In this document: one piece after another, positions 22,090-31,199 of the stretch
Layout: the number at the start of each line of letters is the position of its first letter
How positions within the stretch are numbered: the stretch's first letter is position 1
Assembly (NCBI GenBank): GCA_910574455.1
Contig: CAJSYZ010000011.1
Location: 4,014,941-4,078,940 of the forward strand
Source: Trichaptum fuscoviolaceum
Taxonomy: Eukaryota; Basidiomycota; Agaricomycetes; Hymenochaetales; Trichaptaceae
Length of the DNA stretch: 64,000 bases
Direction: 5' to 3'
Program-made: the position numbers and the translations under genes
Notes under the pieces: model-generated
Seen by the model: the letters and a program-made list of their open reading frames with translations, nothing else
Databases searched by the model: none
Told to the model about the DNA's origin: nothing

Positions 22090-23520
22090 ATGACCAATGA
22101 GGCAGAAGCGTCTACGGTCCCCGGAACGGGAATCACCGCAACTGCCAGTAGCCAAGTCAGCCCGATTACTAGCGGCGGAGGGACTCACGAGCAAAACATT
22201 AGAGAGAGCCAAATATCCGCTGAAGTCGCCAAGATCAACGCACAGTGCATCGCATGTGTTGACCGGTACCGAAAGGGGCAATGCTCAAGAAGCGACGCGC
22301 TTGCCGAGATCACCGAGACCATTGTCAGCTCGAATTTCTCCACCAACGCTATTGGCGCGTCTCTCCGCACGTACCAGATCTTGCTTGCAACCTCGCGCAC
22401 CGCCGCTGACGAGCCGGGAGCGACTTTGGGAGAAGAGAGACCTATTGACGAGGATATCAGACCATTACCGACCACCTCCGGCGTTACATCAACGACTCAC
22501 GGTCACAAGAGAGCCCGTCAACATCGTGACAGGAATCCCCATCGTCAATCGGAAGCAAACTCTCATAGTGAATCAACTGGGTCCTCCAGTGACGAAGGAC
22601 CAGTCGATTACGGAGTCGAGGACAGTGAAGAGCTCTTTAAGCGGAGGCGCACGGAAGACACCGTCAGTGAGGAATCCAGCGTTGCAGACGAGCACAGTTA
22701 TCCTTGGGAATCGTTCCGTCGATCAACTGTGTCTCTCTCTGTCGAACAAAGGAGAACGAAGGACTTGCTGGACCGATGGAACAAGTCCGAGAGGTCTTTC
22801 AAGAAGGCCTTCAGGAACCTTACACGAACACCTTCTCTCCCCCGTTTCCCTCGAAGCCAGTACAAACGTGTCATCTCTGGCGAGTTCATTGACCTTGACA
22901 AGGTCTACGCCTCAGTCAACTCCCTCGTTGCCGAAACCAGTTTGCGCGCAAGGCTCTCCGACTCAGTCTCCATCGAGCTCGAAGGCGAACTCACCAGTCA
23001 GAAGCAAGCTGCAGCCCGAGTCACAGACCAGGCATCTTACACTGTTGCCGCCAACATGTTACTCACCGCGATGTTATTTGTCTTCGGCGAGTACAGGAGG
23101 GAAGAGCTTGCTGCCTACTTTGCCCACATTCAGACAATGTTCTCCAGTCTGTCCTCCGCTCATCACGTCTGTGTCATCAACTATGATAAAGCCGTACGAC
23201 TTTTCATCGCCCAGTCCAATGACATCGCGTTCAACGAGTTTGGAAGATTCACACATCTCGAGAGAGCAAATCTCCATCCCTTGGGAGTCAATGTCCTCGC
23301 AGACCTATCCATTCTTCGTGCCTCCAAAGACCGACAGTCCATCAGTCGCAAGCGAAACTCAAGGCCCACGGAGATATGTAGGAACTTCAATGCAGGTCGC
23401 TGCATCAAGCCCGCATCCGAGTGCACCTACCGTCATGTCTGCTCTAACTGTCACCGGTCAGGACATGCATCCAAAGATAACAAGTGCGCTGAAGGATCAC
23501 AAAAGCCTTCATCGTCATGA
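22090..23520 (+). CDS. Gag-like protein of the Ngaro-like element
   Basis: 476 residues from the ATG at 22090 (MTNEAEAST). The first 100 residues resemble a helical capsid-type N-terminus. A Ser/Asp/Arg-rich linker follows (RARQHRDRNPHRQSEANSHS), then a helical core. The C-terminus carries two zinc-binding patterns: C-x7-C-x6-C-x3-H (CRNFNAGRCIKPASECTYRH) and then C-x2-C-x4-H-x6-C (CSNCHRSGHASKDNKC), two residues longer than a standard retroviral knuckle. The role is presumably RNA binding and particle formation. The frame is intact. The pol frame (+1) is also open across nearly all of this ORF. Confidence 0.75.
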   Translation: MTNEAEASTVPGTGITATASSQVSPITSGGGTHEQNIRESQISAEVAKINAQCIACVDRYRKGQCSRSDALAEITETIVSSNFSTNAIGASLRTYQILLATSRTAADEPGATLGEERPIDEDIRPLPTTSGVTSTTHGHKRARQHRDRNPHRQSEANSHSESTGSSSDEGPVDYGVEDSEELFKRRRTEDTVSEESSVADEHSYPWESFRRSTVSLSVEQRRTKDLLDRWNKSERSFKKAFRNLTRTPSLPRFPRSQYKRVISGEFIDLDKVYASVNSLVAETSLRARLSDSVSIELEGELTSQKQAAARVTDQASYTVAANMLLTAMLFVFGEYRREELAAYFAHIQTMFSSLSSAHHVCVINYDKAVRLFIAQSNDIAFNEFGRFTHLERANLHPLGVNVLADLSILRASKDRQSISRKRNSRPTEICRNFNAGRCIKPASECTYRHVCSNCHRSGHASKDNKCAEGSQKPSSS

Positions 23521-25229
23521 GCTTTTGTTCACCAAAAGACCACGGTTTGCACGCGGTTTTCTGTGGGAAGCAGATGAACCTTCACTCTCTGCGACCTACA
23601 ACTACTCCTTAACTGCTTTACCATTGCCGTCACCCCCTTCGTTTGACGACTTACCTTGTGAACTTGTTGATACACTTAAAGATAACCCGGATCTTTTCCA
23701 AATCGTCACCCCCATCAACATTGACCTTTTGCAACAAGATTTAGCTGCACACCCTAACCCCAGTTTTGTCAAGTCGGTTCTTGCTGGATTCCGCACGGGA
23801 TTCTGGCCAGGGGCAAATATCTGCCAACCAGGATATCCCATCACTCATGATGAGTCGTTGCCCATGCCATCCGATACCGCTCATGCCACTTTTACTCGTG
23901 AGCAGTGCTTGGTCGAGCAAGTTGCTGGCCGATACTCTCAATTCTTTGGTGATAGACTTTTACCGGGGATGTACTGCATGCCTCAACATGTTGTTGCTCG
24001 AGACAATGGGAAGTTGCGACTTGTCACAAATCATAGTGCAGGGCCATACTCACTAAACTCTATGATTCCTTTGACGGAGCGCTCCTTTCCACTTGATGGC
24101 ATCCAGAATCTTGGCCGATCCATCTGTCGCCAACGTCTTCGCTATCCTCTGCGTGAGCAAACACTTTTCAAGTCCGACATTAAATCAGCCTATCACCTTC
24201 TTCCAATGCACCCAGCTTGGCAAATCAAACAGATTGTACTTATTGATGGACAATATTGCGTGGATCGTTGCAATGCTTTTGGTGGCGCCGCTTCGGGACG
24301 TCTTTTTGTTGCATTCAATTCATTGTTGCTTTGGCTTGCGCGCCATGTGCACAACATTCCTGACTTGCATAGTTATGTGGACGACAGCTTCAGCTCCGAG
24401 ACCGACGCAGTTTTTGTCCACTACGACCCCTACCAATCATCCTTTCCATCCCATCAAGTTCGTCTTCTACGGATGTGGGACAAATATGGTGTTCCGCATG
24501 CACAACCCAAACAGCTGTTCGGTGTTGAGCTCCCAATTATTGGGTTTCTTGTTCACGCACAGACTCTCGAAGTATCACTCGAACGTTCAAAGATCAATGA
24601 TCTTATTCAAGCAATCCACCTTTTTGTGGCTACGGGCTCCTCAACTTCATCACGGCGAAGGCCACTCCGTGACTTCCAGCGTCTAGCAGGGTGGATAAAT
24701 TGGGCTTTAAATGTATTTCCACTTCTACGGCCCGGTCTGGCTCCACTTTACGCCAAAATTCATGGGAAAACTAAAGCACTAGCCTTGGTTTATGTGTCTG
24801 ATGAAGTTGCGCAAGGTCTACTATGGATTGTGCAGCACCTGCAGTCCTCAAATGGTGTGTTCATGCTCAAGGCTATCGCATGGGGGCCGTACGACGCAGA
24901 TGCAGTCCTCTACACTGACGCATCATTCTTGGGTCTCGGAATTTGGTGCCCAGCTTCGAACACCGGTCGATTTGCAGCTCTCCCGTCAGCTGCGCCCACA
25001 GGAACAATCTATTATTTCGAAGCCTATACGGTGGTGTGTGCTATCTTATGGGCGAGTACATGGCCCTTGTCAATAAGGCCTCGGCGACTAGCCATCTACT
25101 CCGATAACTCAAATACTGTAGCAATGTTCAACACCCTTCGAGCCCTTCCTCCATATAATCCTCTTCTTTCCCTCGCAGTGGACACGCTTATTCAACATGA
25201 GATTGACCTCCGCGTTTCCCATATCACAG

Positions 25230-25237
25230 GTTCCTCA
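25230..25237 (+). repeat. 8-bp target site duplication, left
   Basis: gttcctca, repeated at 27139-27146. Removing one copy plus the 1901 bp between them joins the RNase H frame without a shift. Confidence 0.75.
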
Positions 25238-25330
25238 GAGCAACCCAATGCATTGAATTGTTTTCAACACCACTTTTAGTGCTATTTGAAGACAATTCTA
25301 TTATTTCGAACACAATACATTGTTTTGAAG
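25238..25330 (+). repeat. Terminal inverted repeat, left
   Basis: Pairs with 27046-27138 on the opposite strand. Best conserved from 25254 (gaattgttttcaacaccact) for about 60 bp, with a weaker match to about 25330. Confidence 0.7.
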
Positions 25331-25424
25331 ACATTACAATATTTTGAACACAATTTGCATAATTACGCAAACTATGCCCAATTTGGCAAAAGCTTTACAG
25401 AAACTTACCAAATTATGGTACCAC

Positions 25425-25498
25425 TGGCACAACGGCGACTCGAACCCGCAACCTAGCACTGCTCACTCAGTGCTCTTACAACTGAGCCATCCGCTCAT
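25425..25498 (-). other. tRNA-like (Pol III promoter-like) module, left arm
   Basis: On the minus strand an A-box-like tggctcagttgtaagagc (a D-arm-type hairpin) is followed by a B-box-like gggttcgagtc. The T-arm and acceptor pairing are poor, so this is a tRNA-derived (SINE-head-like) sequence, not a working tRNA. It points toward the left end of the nested element. Confidence 0.45.
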
Positions 25499-25620
25499 AT
25501 AAAAGTACAAGTACAAGATAGTATATATACCGTACAGTTAGAGTAAATTAAATCTCACCCGGTTAACTCTTGAAAACAAATAAAAAGTTTTCAAAATAAA
25601 ATAAAACCTGGACTTCGTCA

Positions 25621-26736
25621 TTGAGCGCGAAAGGAGCAGAAGACTCTTGCTCTGTCGAATGGAGAGGATGCTGTGTCCGTACACACGCTGCCGGTCCGCC
25701 GTCGTCGCCGGGAACAGGTCCTCGATGACTCCAGCTTGGTCAAGGTCGCCCGGACTCCGCTCGTGCCCTGACCAGCCCCGTCACCCGCGCCTTTCTCGAC
25801 GTCTCCGCCACCGCCTTTCCTGCCGGGATGGCTTTCCTTCTCCATGTAGTGACTTTCAGCAACGATGTTCAGCCCCGTGCGTCTGTTCGAGCCCAGCCCG
25901 CGCAGAAGACCGTCGACACCGCCCATTTCGCGGAGGGCTTCGAGGTTCTTCGGGTCTACGAGGCTTGCGAGCGCGTATGGGCCGTATTGTTTCGCGAACG
26001 GAGACGCCGCACGATCTGCACTTGGGTCCAGAACCACGCGACTGCCAGCAGGGTTTTCATCTCCCTCTCCCGCCGCTTTCTTCCCCTTCTCCTGGCCATC
26101 CCCGCCCGCAGCTCTCGAGCGCAGGGTCGATGTGTTCGTCATCGAGTTCGCCGGGACGGACATCGTGCCCTTCTTCAGCGCCGTCGGCTAGTTGGCCGAG
26201 CTGAACGCGCTCGAGCCCTGCTGCGGCGAGGGCGACACCGCGATCGTAATTCTGGTGCGCTGTGGAGGTGCGCCGTCACTGGGACTGCGCGAGCGGTTAG
26301 GGTTGAAGTCGTACCCGTGGGCGTCGTTGAGGTCTGCCCCTCGGAGGTTGGAGTCTTTGAAAGAGGTGGCGGAGGTCGAGCGAAGGGTCGTGGTCCCCTG
26401 CGACGGTCGCTTCCCCGTCTGTCGAGAAGGTCGCCGCGCTGAGCTTCCGCATGTGGCCGCACCCCTCGCGTGTGCCTGGTACGAAGTGCGCGTGTAGCGG
26501 GGAGAGGTTGTTCTGGTCGAGCAGCGAGAGTGAGTCGATACCGGAGTTCGCGTCGGGGTTGTTTTCACGCAGTGCCATGGAGGGAAGTTGTTTACGCTCG
26601 ACCTGTTAAACAGCGTCGGCGAGAGCGGGATGGAGATATCAGAGTCGTCGCGCCCAGATGATTGGGACGGCGTGCGAGAGCGCCGCCCGATGGATGATGG
26701 GACATCAAGCGACGACGAGCGAGGGAGGAACGTCAC
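25621..26736 (-). pseudogene. Captured 5' fragment of a vacuolar-type P-type Ca2+-ATPase gene (PMC1-like)
   Basis: Two stretches identify the source. YGPYALASLVDPKNLEALRE followed by MGGVDGLLRGLGSNRRTGLN (about 25870-25990) is the conserved N-terminal block of fungal PMC1-type Ca2+-ATPases. At the end, in another frame, DRQRVYGHSILSIRQSKSLL is the block just before the first membrane helix. Upstream frames (26188-26736) look like the variable N-terminus with intron or frameshift breaks, and an in-frame stop lies at about 26188. The piece ends before any membrane or catalytic segment. GC content is clearly higher than the flanking arms. It is genomic DNA picked up by the nested transposon; no function expected. 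Confidence 0.75.
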
Positions 26737-26893
26737 GTGACGACGCCTCGGTTAGGGACTTAGAAAAGTTTTACTATCCGGCCATTTCTTTTCAAAACAA
26801 TACTTAGTTTTGGAAACAATACAAGTTTTCAAGATAATCGTCATTTAGATGTTTTGTGAGTCTATATACATTAAACAGTCTAAGCTCTTATAT

Positions 26894-26972
26894 GCCTCGA
26901 TGGAGTAGTGGTTAAGTTAACTATTGAAGTCCTTAGTAAGCGAGCTGTACGGAGTTCGATTCATCGTCGTGT
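26894..26972 (+). other. tRNA-like (Pol III promoter-like) module, right arm
   Basis: gcctcgatggagtagtggtt resembles a tRNA 5' half with an A box, and gagttcgattc 40 bp later resembles a B box. Stem pairing is weak. It points toward the right end of the nested element, the mirror image of the left-arm module. Confidence 0.4.
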
Positions 26973-27045
26973 AGTTCTTATTTTGTTGATATTTCTAAAT
27001 TTGGTCATTATTATAAAGCTCGTTGTATTCCATTTCCGGTCTTAA

Positions 27046-27138
27046 CTTCGAAGACAATGAATTGTCTTCGAAATTATGAATTGTCTTCAAACAGCACTAA
27101 TAGTGGTGTTGAAAACAATTCAGATCCATTGTGTGATT
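27046..27138 (-). repeat. Terminal inverted repeat, right
   Basis: Reverse complement of the left TIR, including the aattgtcttc subterminal motifs. It is followed directly by the 8-bp duplication. Confidence 0.7.
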
Positions 27139-27146
27139 GTTCCTCA
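27139..27146 (+). repeat. 8-bp target site duplication, right
   Basis: gttcctca, matching 25230-25237. Confidence 0.75.
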
Positions 27147-27265
27147 AACACGGCCGCTGACCTACTCTCACGCTTGAAATTTGAGGAACTCCGCCATCAA
27201 TTTCCAGGAATTCAAATTGCTCGATTCGCGCCTCCTGATGTGCCATCAGGGGTGCAACCCACTTA

Positions 27266-28270
27266 ATGGCTACAAGTTCTCGGTCAAGACAGCCTTTGCG
27301 ACCTGCTTGGCCGACGTCTCAGCTTGTCCAACGACGAGCTGAACTCCTCGCACATTCTCGTGCCATTTCCACCAACCTCACGTATGATTCGGCACTCCAT
27401 TCATATACAACATTCTGTTCTCGACATCTATTTCCCCTTGACCCCACGCCCGACACCTTGTCATTCTACATCACTTACATGTCATCCTACATCAAGCCAT
27501 CCTCAGTGGAGAAATACTTGTCAGGTATTCTTTTGAAACTGGAGCCATACTTTCCTACTGTTCGGTCAGTTCGCCAACACCCGTTGGTCCGCAATACTAT
27601 GCAAGGTGCACTTCGATTAGCAAACACACCCATTCAGCGCAAGCGGCCTATCACTACAGACGACTTACGCCTCCTTCTGCAGACACATTCAACCGAAGAT
27701 TTTGATGATCTACTGTTCTGTGCCATGACCTTCACCAGCTTCTTTGGTCTCCTTCGCCCATCTGAAGTGTGCTTATCTGATTCTCCGAAGCGACGGGATG
27801 TCCGTAAGCTAATGCTTCGCCATCAAGTTTCTTTCCAAGAGAATTCGATCTCCATTCCCTTGCATGCACACAAGGCTGATCAACAACTAGCCGGCAACAC
27901 AGTACTTCTACTACGACGGGACGATGATCTTAATCCAATCCCAATACTTCATCGCTACCTCACCGTTCGTGATACTGCTTATCCACTCAATCCAGAACTA
28001 TGGACTCGCAGTAATGGAAGTGTCCCTCGCTATTCCTGGTTCACGCGCAAGCTTAAAACCGCACTTACGGGCAACATTGGAGGCTCTTCCTTGCGTAGCG
28101 GCGGCGCTGACCACCTTGCCCGATTAGGGACCGATCCTTTGCTAATACAAGCATGCGGGCGTTGGGCTTCCGAAGCATACAAGGTTTACCTACGTACACA
28201 CCCAGCTATGGTGCATCACCTTCTTACAAAAGCCGCCTCCCAGCATGTTATATCTCAGCACCCACATTGA
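27266..28270 (+). CDS. Tyrosine recombinase (YR) of the Ngaro-like element
   Basis: 334 residues, intact. The ATG at 27266 overlaps the pol stop (TAATG), which suggests termination-reinitiation. The N-terminal SAM-like/core-binding part includes NLTYDSALHSYTTFC and a SVEKYLSGI segment. The catalytic part has the first Arg in SFFGLLRPSEV, and a second box SSLRSGGADHLARLG in which the usual His of H-x-x-R is Ser. The C-terminal GRWASEAYKVYLR supplies the tyrosine nucleophile region. It is expected to integrate circular element DNA by site-specific recombination rather than by an integrase cut. Cryptons and DIRS elements have related enzymes, but the RT and split repeats place this one with Ngaro-like elements. 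Confidence 0.88.
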   Translation: MATSSRSRQPLRPAWPTSQLVQRRAELLAHSRAISTNLTYDSALHSYTTFCSRHLFPLDPTPDTLSFYITYMSSYIKPSSVEKYLSGILLKLEPYFPTVRSVRQHPLVRNTMQGALRLANTPIQRKRPITTDDLRLLLQTHSTEDFDDLLFCAMTFTSFFGLLRPSEVCLSDSPKRRDVRKLMLRHQVSFQENSISIPLHAHKADQQLAGNTVLLLRRDDDLNPIPILHRYLTVRDTAYPLNPELWTRSNGSVPRYSWFTRKLKTALTGNIGGSSLRSGGADHLARLGTDPLLIQACGRWASEAYKVYLRTHPAMVHHLLTKAASQHVISQHPH

Positions 28271-28540
28271 AGTCTCAATAATCTTTCTCTTCACTTTCTT
28301 TTCTCATGTTCTGACATTTGAAGTTTATCCGCAACCAGTTAGGGCCATTGGTTGTCTGGTGTCCCGAATGTGAGTTTGTCCCACAGGGTTTATCACACGG
28401 GTTTCTTCATCTGCCGCCCCCTGCATTCAGGAGAACAATTTTTCTCTTTTCTTTTCTTTTCATTTCATTTCATTCCATTTATTTTTTCCTTCTATTTTTT
28501 CCCTTCCATTTCGTAAAATCAAACCCATATTAGCTATTAG

Positions 28541-28764
28541 CACTATTCTCTTACTCTAGACAAGCTATATACGTACTTCTATGTCCAAACCAAATACATA
28601 GCAGCTGGGAGGTTGACAAACCATACCTCCCGAGCTTATCTTGCCTAACGTTTCTTGCGTGTGTACCGAGTTCAACTGGAGCACAGCAAGTCAAACTCGG
28701 GCAACCAAGACACTCCTACAATACTCGAGCAACAATGCTGGGGCTAAGGTGCTCAGGAGATTAG
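28541..28764 (+). repeat. Split direct repeat B1
   Basis: 224 bp, from cactattctc to ggagattag; repeated at 29069-29292. It abuts A2 with no spacer. Confidence 0.88.
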
Positions 28765-29014
28765 TCGAGGTTTAAAAAGTACTTTGGTATTTAAATGGGT
28801 CTAATCGAGTACACCAGACATGCGGATCAGTACAAGAGCAGACCATTTCGGATGTCCAAAATCTGAGACATCCGAATTCACTTATTACCTAGCGACCTAG
28901 GATACGTGAGCGCTTGCTCTCTTTTCCAGCGCTCACGTTGTTGCTAGGTAAGTATTATTGAGACCTCTCTTTTCCAGCGCTTACGTTGTTGCTAGGGTAT
29001 TGCGTTTAGAGCAC
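28765..29014 (+). repeat. Split direct repeat A2
   Basis: 250 bp, matching A1. A 54-bp spacer (29015-29068) separates it from B2. Confidence 0.88.
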
Positions 29015-29068
29015 CCTCCTTCCCTCCCATACACTTTTCATTTTGAATTGCACTTTTCTCTTATTCCA

Positions 29069-29292
29069 CACTATTCTCTTACTCTAGACAAGCTATATAC
29101 GTACTTCTATGTCCAAACCAAATACATAGCAGCTGGGAGGTTGACAAACCATACCTCCCGAGCTTATCTTGCCTAACGTTTCTTGCGTGTGTACCGAGTT
29201 CAACTGGAGCACAGCAAGTCAAACTCGGGCAACCAAGACACTCCTACAATACTCGAGCAACAATGCTGGGGCTAAGGTGCTCAGGAGATTAG
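29069..29292 (+). repeat. Split direct repeat B2
   Basis: 224 bp, matching B1. Its last base marks the right end of the element. Confidence 0.88.
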
Positions 29293-29378
29293 GGACGCTT
29301 CCACTGGCGGGTTTTCGCTTGCTCAAGAATCGTGGTAAAATAAGTCCATTATAAGCTACTAACTTAAAGTTACTTTAC
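29293..29378 (+). repeat. 86-bp direct repeat flanking the retrotransposon, right copy
   Basis: Identical to 21715-21800. It is followed by host sequence unrelated to the left flank. Confidence 0.9.
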
Positions 29379-29690
29379 TAGTTTGTATGTATATTTGGTA
29401 TTAAAAACCCGTACCCACGGCCGTAATTTGTACTTTGAAATACGGGTACGGGCCGTATTCCAAGTTTCCAAACTCTCACTAGCATACGGTGCAGTTGCGG
29501 TCATGCTTAATATCATCGACGTCTTCACAGGTGTCAGCAACTTGAAGTACATACTTGCAATGTGGACAATATAAATTACAAATATATTCAAGCATTAGGA
29601 CGGCTGAATAATATGAGAAGACCGAAGAAAGAGATCATCGTTCGTACTACCATCTGATCACACCACACGCAAAACACCACCAAGACAACC
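29379..29690. other. intergenic with a GC-rich hairpin
   Basis: acccgtaccc and gggtacgggc near 29405-29455 form an inverted repeat. No gene seen. Confidence 0.35.
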
Positions 29691-31083
29691 TCAGCCACGA
29701 ATCACTGTGTACTTGACGCCAGCTTCGTTGCAGAACCTTTCCGTTTTGGGGAGAATCTTCCCAGCATTTAGGTCCGAAACAACCACGGACTGAAGATTCC
29801 GATGGCAGAGAAGCTGGGCGAAGAAGATCACGAGCTTCGTGTCATCACGCGATGTATCTTCGCCAAAGCTCTTGAATACGTGAAGATGCTTAAGAGACGG
29901 TATGGAGCCTATGGAATCGAGAAAGTATGCGTCGAGGACATTCGCGTGGAGCTCTGACAGCGAGGTACAGTACTTAAACATATTCAGAGAACCATACGGA
30001 GAAGATAGTCGGGCTGGCCAGGTCAGCACAGCCTCCGTTACGCGAACCTCGAGGACCTTGAGATCTTGAAGAGCTACAACATTAAGCTCGGCAGGAGATC
30101 GCAAGCATAGCTACTCGATCCGTTGACGGAGAGCTCCACATGCTGGCGAAGTCTCAGCTCGTGCAACGCGTAGTCATCCCGAGGAACGAACAGCCAGGAG
30201 AAGAACGGAGGGATCCCCTCCGTCACCGTGCTAAACTGAAGAAGGATGCGCTTGAGGGACGCTGGTGGAGACTTTGGACACGCCATGGGAGGCTGGGATA
30301 CACCAGAGTTGGGCTTGAAGCTGAAGCCCACGATGGAAAGCGTATTGAGGTTGTGCAAGTTGGAGACCGTGTTATACAGGAGACATAGTGCATGCTCGGT
30401 CCAATGCTTTTGATGGATGTGAAACGATTGGAGTCCGCATGGGGTCAACGAAAGAACAGAGCGAATAACATATATGTCTCAAGGTATATTGGTCATTGCG
30501 AGCGAGAGCGCACGGAGGTAAGGAAATTGGGTAAGAACCGTCGAGAGCGTGTCAAACGGGTTGTCGGGAAAATCGATGAGATCCTTGAAGGCGCTTGTTC
30601 CCAGCACGAACTGAAACTCCTGAACCCATCTCCCGCAACAAAAGCTTCGCAAGAACATTTTGAGCTTTGGTACGGAGTGAATACCACATCGGCGGCGGAG
30701 GATGCTCTGGGAAACGATTTTCCAGTCGCGACTAACGGCACTCATGATCTTCAGGAGTTGCCTTCCTTCGGAATCCAGCCAAGGTTTGCTACCGGGGTTG
30801 ATGGGTTGCTTCCCGTCCAGTAGGGTTGCGAATTCCAATAAGCCTTCCTGCAAGCTCATCTCCTCCCATAGTATGTCGCAAACACGGTCGACAATAAGAA
30901 GGGGAATGGTGCTTGTATTCGATGAATCATGCCCTGCAGCTTATGCTGAGTTGTAGATTCGTTTGCAAGTGATGAAGGCTTACCGGGAAGGGCAACAAGA
31001 TTGCGTCCTGCTCGCGCTTCATTGCGTCTCGCCAAGTGAAGGATAGTTTCGTCATCAGAGAGAGGGGGAGAAGCAGTATCCAT
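29691..31083 (-). pseudogene. F-box-like / leucine-rich family gene, broken (F5)
   Basis: Exon 1 starts at 31083 (MDTASPPLSDDETILHLARR) and ends at a gtaagc donor. Exon 2 carries the F-box-like part (LLKIMSAVSRDWKIVSQSIL, CCGRWVQEFQFVLG), LSLAMTNIP, then an in-frame TGA at 30479-30481. The same frame resumes with LTPCGLQSFHIHQKHW and leucine-rich units to HELRLRQHVEL. A second break, a frameshift near 30090, separates LLPSL from ALQDLKVLEVRV. The C-terminal half then runs full length to VSDLNAGK. It is the most diverged F copy. The inverted promoter pair at 31159-31194 is still present. Confidence 0.65.
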
Positions 31084-31158
31084 AGTATCTGAGCAGGTCG
31101 AAGAGTTTAGGAGGCTTGAATGAACGAGAGGTACCGTGTCTTTTGTACCCAGGTGAAG

Positions 31159-31194
31159 TGTGGTTCAGCCAAATTCGGCCAGACAGAAACCACA
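31159..31194 (-). promoter_or_regulatory. Inverted TGTGGTT/AACCACA box of F5
   Basis: Both half-sites are exact, spaced 22 bp, upstream of a TATA-poor region (gggtacaaaag near 31141-31151). Confidence 0.45.
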
Positions 31195-31199
31195 CTGGC

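Larger units (their letters stand above)
25238..27138. mobile_element. Non-autonomous TIR transposon carrying a host gene piece (Pack-type), nested in pol
   Basis: 1901 bp bounded by 8-bp duplications. The terminal inverted repeats (25238 to about 25330 and about 27046-27138) share GAATTGTTTTCAACACCACT, then TTAGTGCT, TTTGAAGACAATTC and TTTCGAA with few mismatches; the outermost 20 bp are more diverged. AT-rich arms hold many copies of a ttgaagacaatt-type subterminal motif. The middle (25621-26736) is GC-rich and matches the 5' part of a P-type Ca2+-ATPase gene. No transposase is encoded. The 8-bp duplication fits hAT or Mutator-like transposases; long TIRs plus cargo resemble Pack-MULEs. The family is not assigned. 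Confidence 0.78.
23465..27266 (+). pseudogene. Reverse transcriptase-RNase H (pol), interrupted by a nested transposon
   Basis: The pol frame is +1 to gag and open from 22097; the first plausible separate ATG is at 23465. RT signatures are FKSDIKSAYHLLPMHPAW (first catalytic Asp) and LHSYVDDSF (YVDD). RNase H signatures are VLYTDASFLGLGIW, EAYTVVCAILWAS and LAIYSDNSNT. The frame runs into a 1901-bp insertion after HITGSS and ends early at 25279. The remainder, beginning NTAADLLSRLKFEELR, continues in the same frame at 27147-27266. The insertion thus splits the last conserved RNase H motif. Stop TAA (27264-27266) overlaps the YR start codon by one base. Confidence 0.85.
21801..29292 (+). mobile_element. 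Ngaro-like tyrosine-recombinase retrotransposon (7492 bp, with a nested insertion)
   Basis: The element encodes gag-like, RT-RNase H and tyrosine recombinase (YR) proteins in that order. It has no LTRs; instead it has split direct repeats A1 (21801-22050), B1 (28541-28764), A2 (28765-29014) and B2 (29069-29292). B1 abuts A2 exactly, and joining the B2 right end to the A1 left end recreates the B1-A2 junction. This fits the circular-intermediate model for Ngaro/PAT-type YR elements (Goodwin and Poulter), and it fixes both ends to the base. Without the nested 1.9-kb element the length is about 5.6 kb. The repeat pairs appear identical, so the insertion is probably recent. The element is now defective in RNase H. 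Confidence 0.88.

Noticed and set aside
22097..23400. Separate gene in the frame overlapping gag
   Set aside because: Composition (Ser/Pro/Arg/Leu-rich, no domains) looks like a shifted reading of gag.
25425..25498. Functional tRNA gene
   Set aside because: A and B boxes are good but T-stem and acceptor pairing are poor.
26192..26497. Plus-strand frames in the captured fragment
   Set aside because: Antisense of the Ca2+-ATPase-derived sequence; no recognisable protein.
21715..29378. LTR retrotransposon with 86-bp LTRs
   Set aside because: The element encodes a tyrosine recombinase and has split repeats; the 86 bp is outside the circle junction and has no LTR features.
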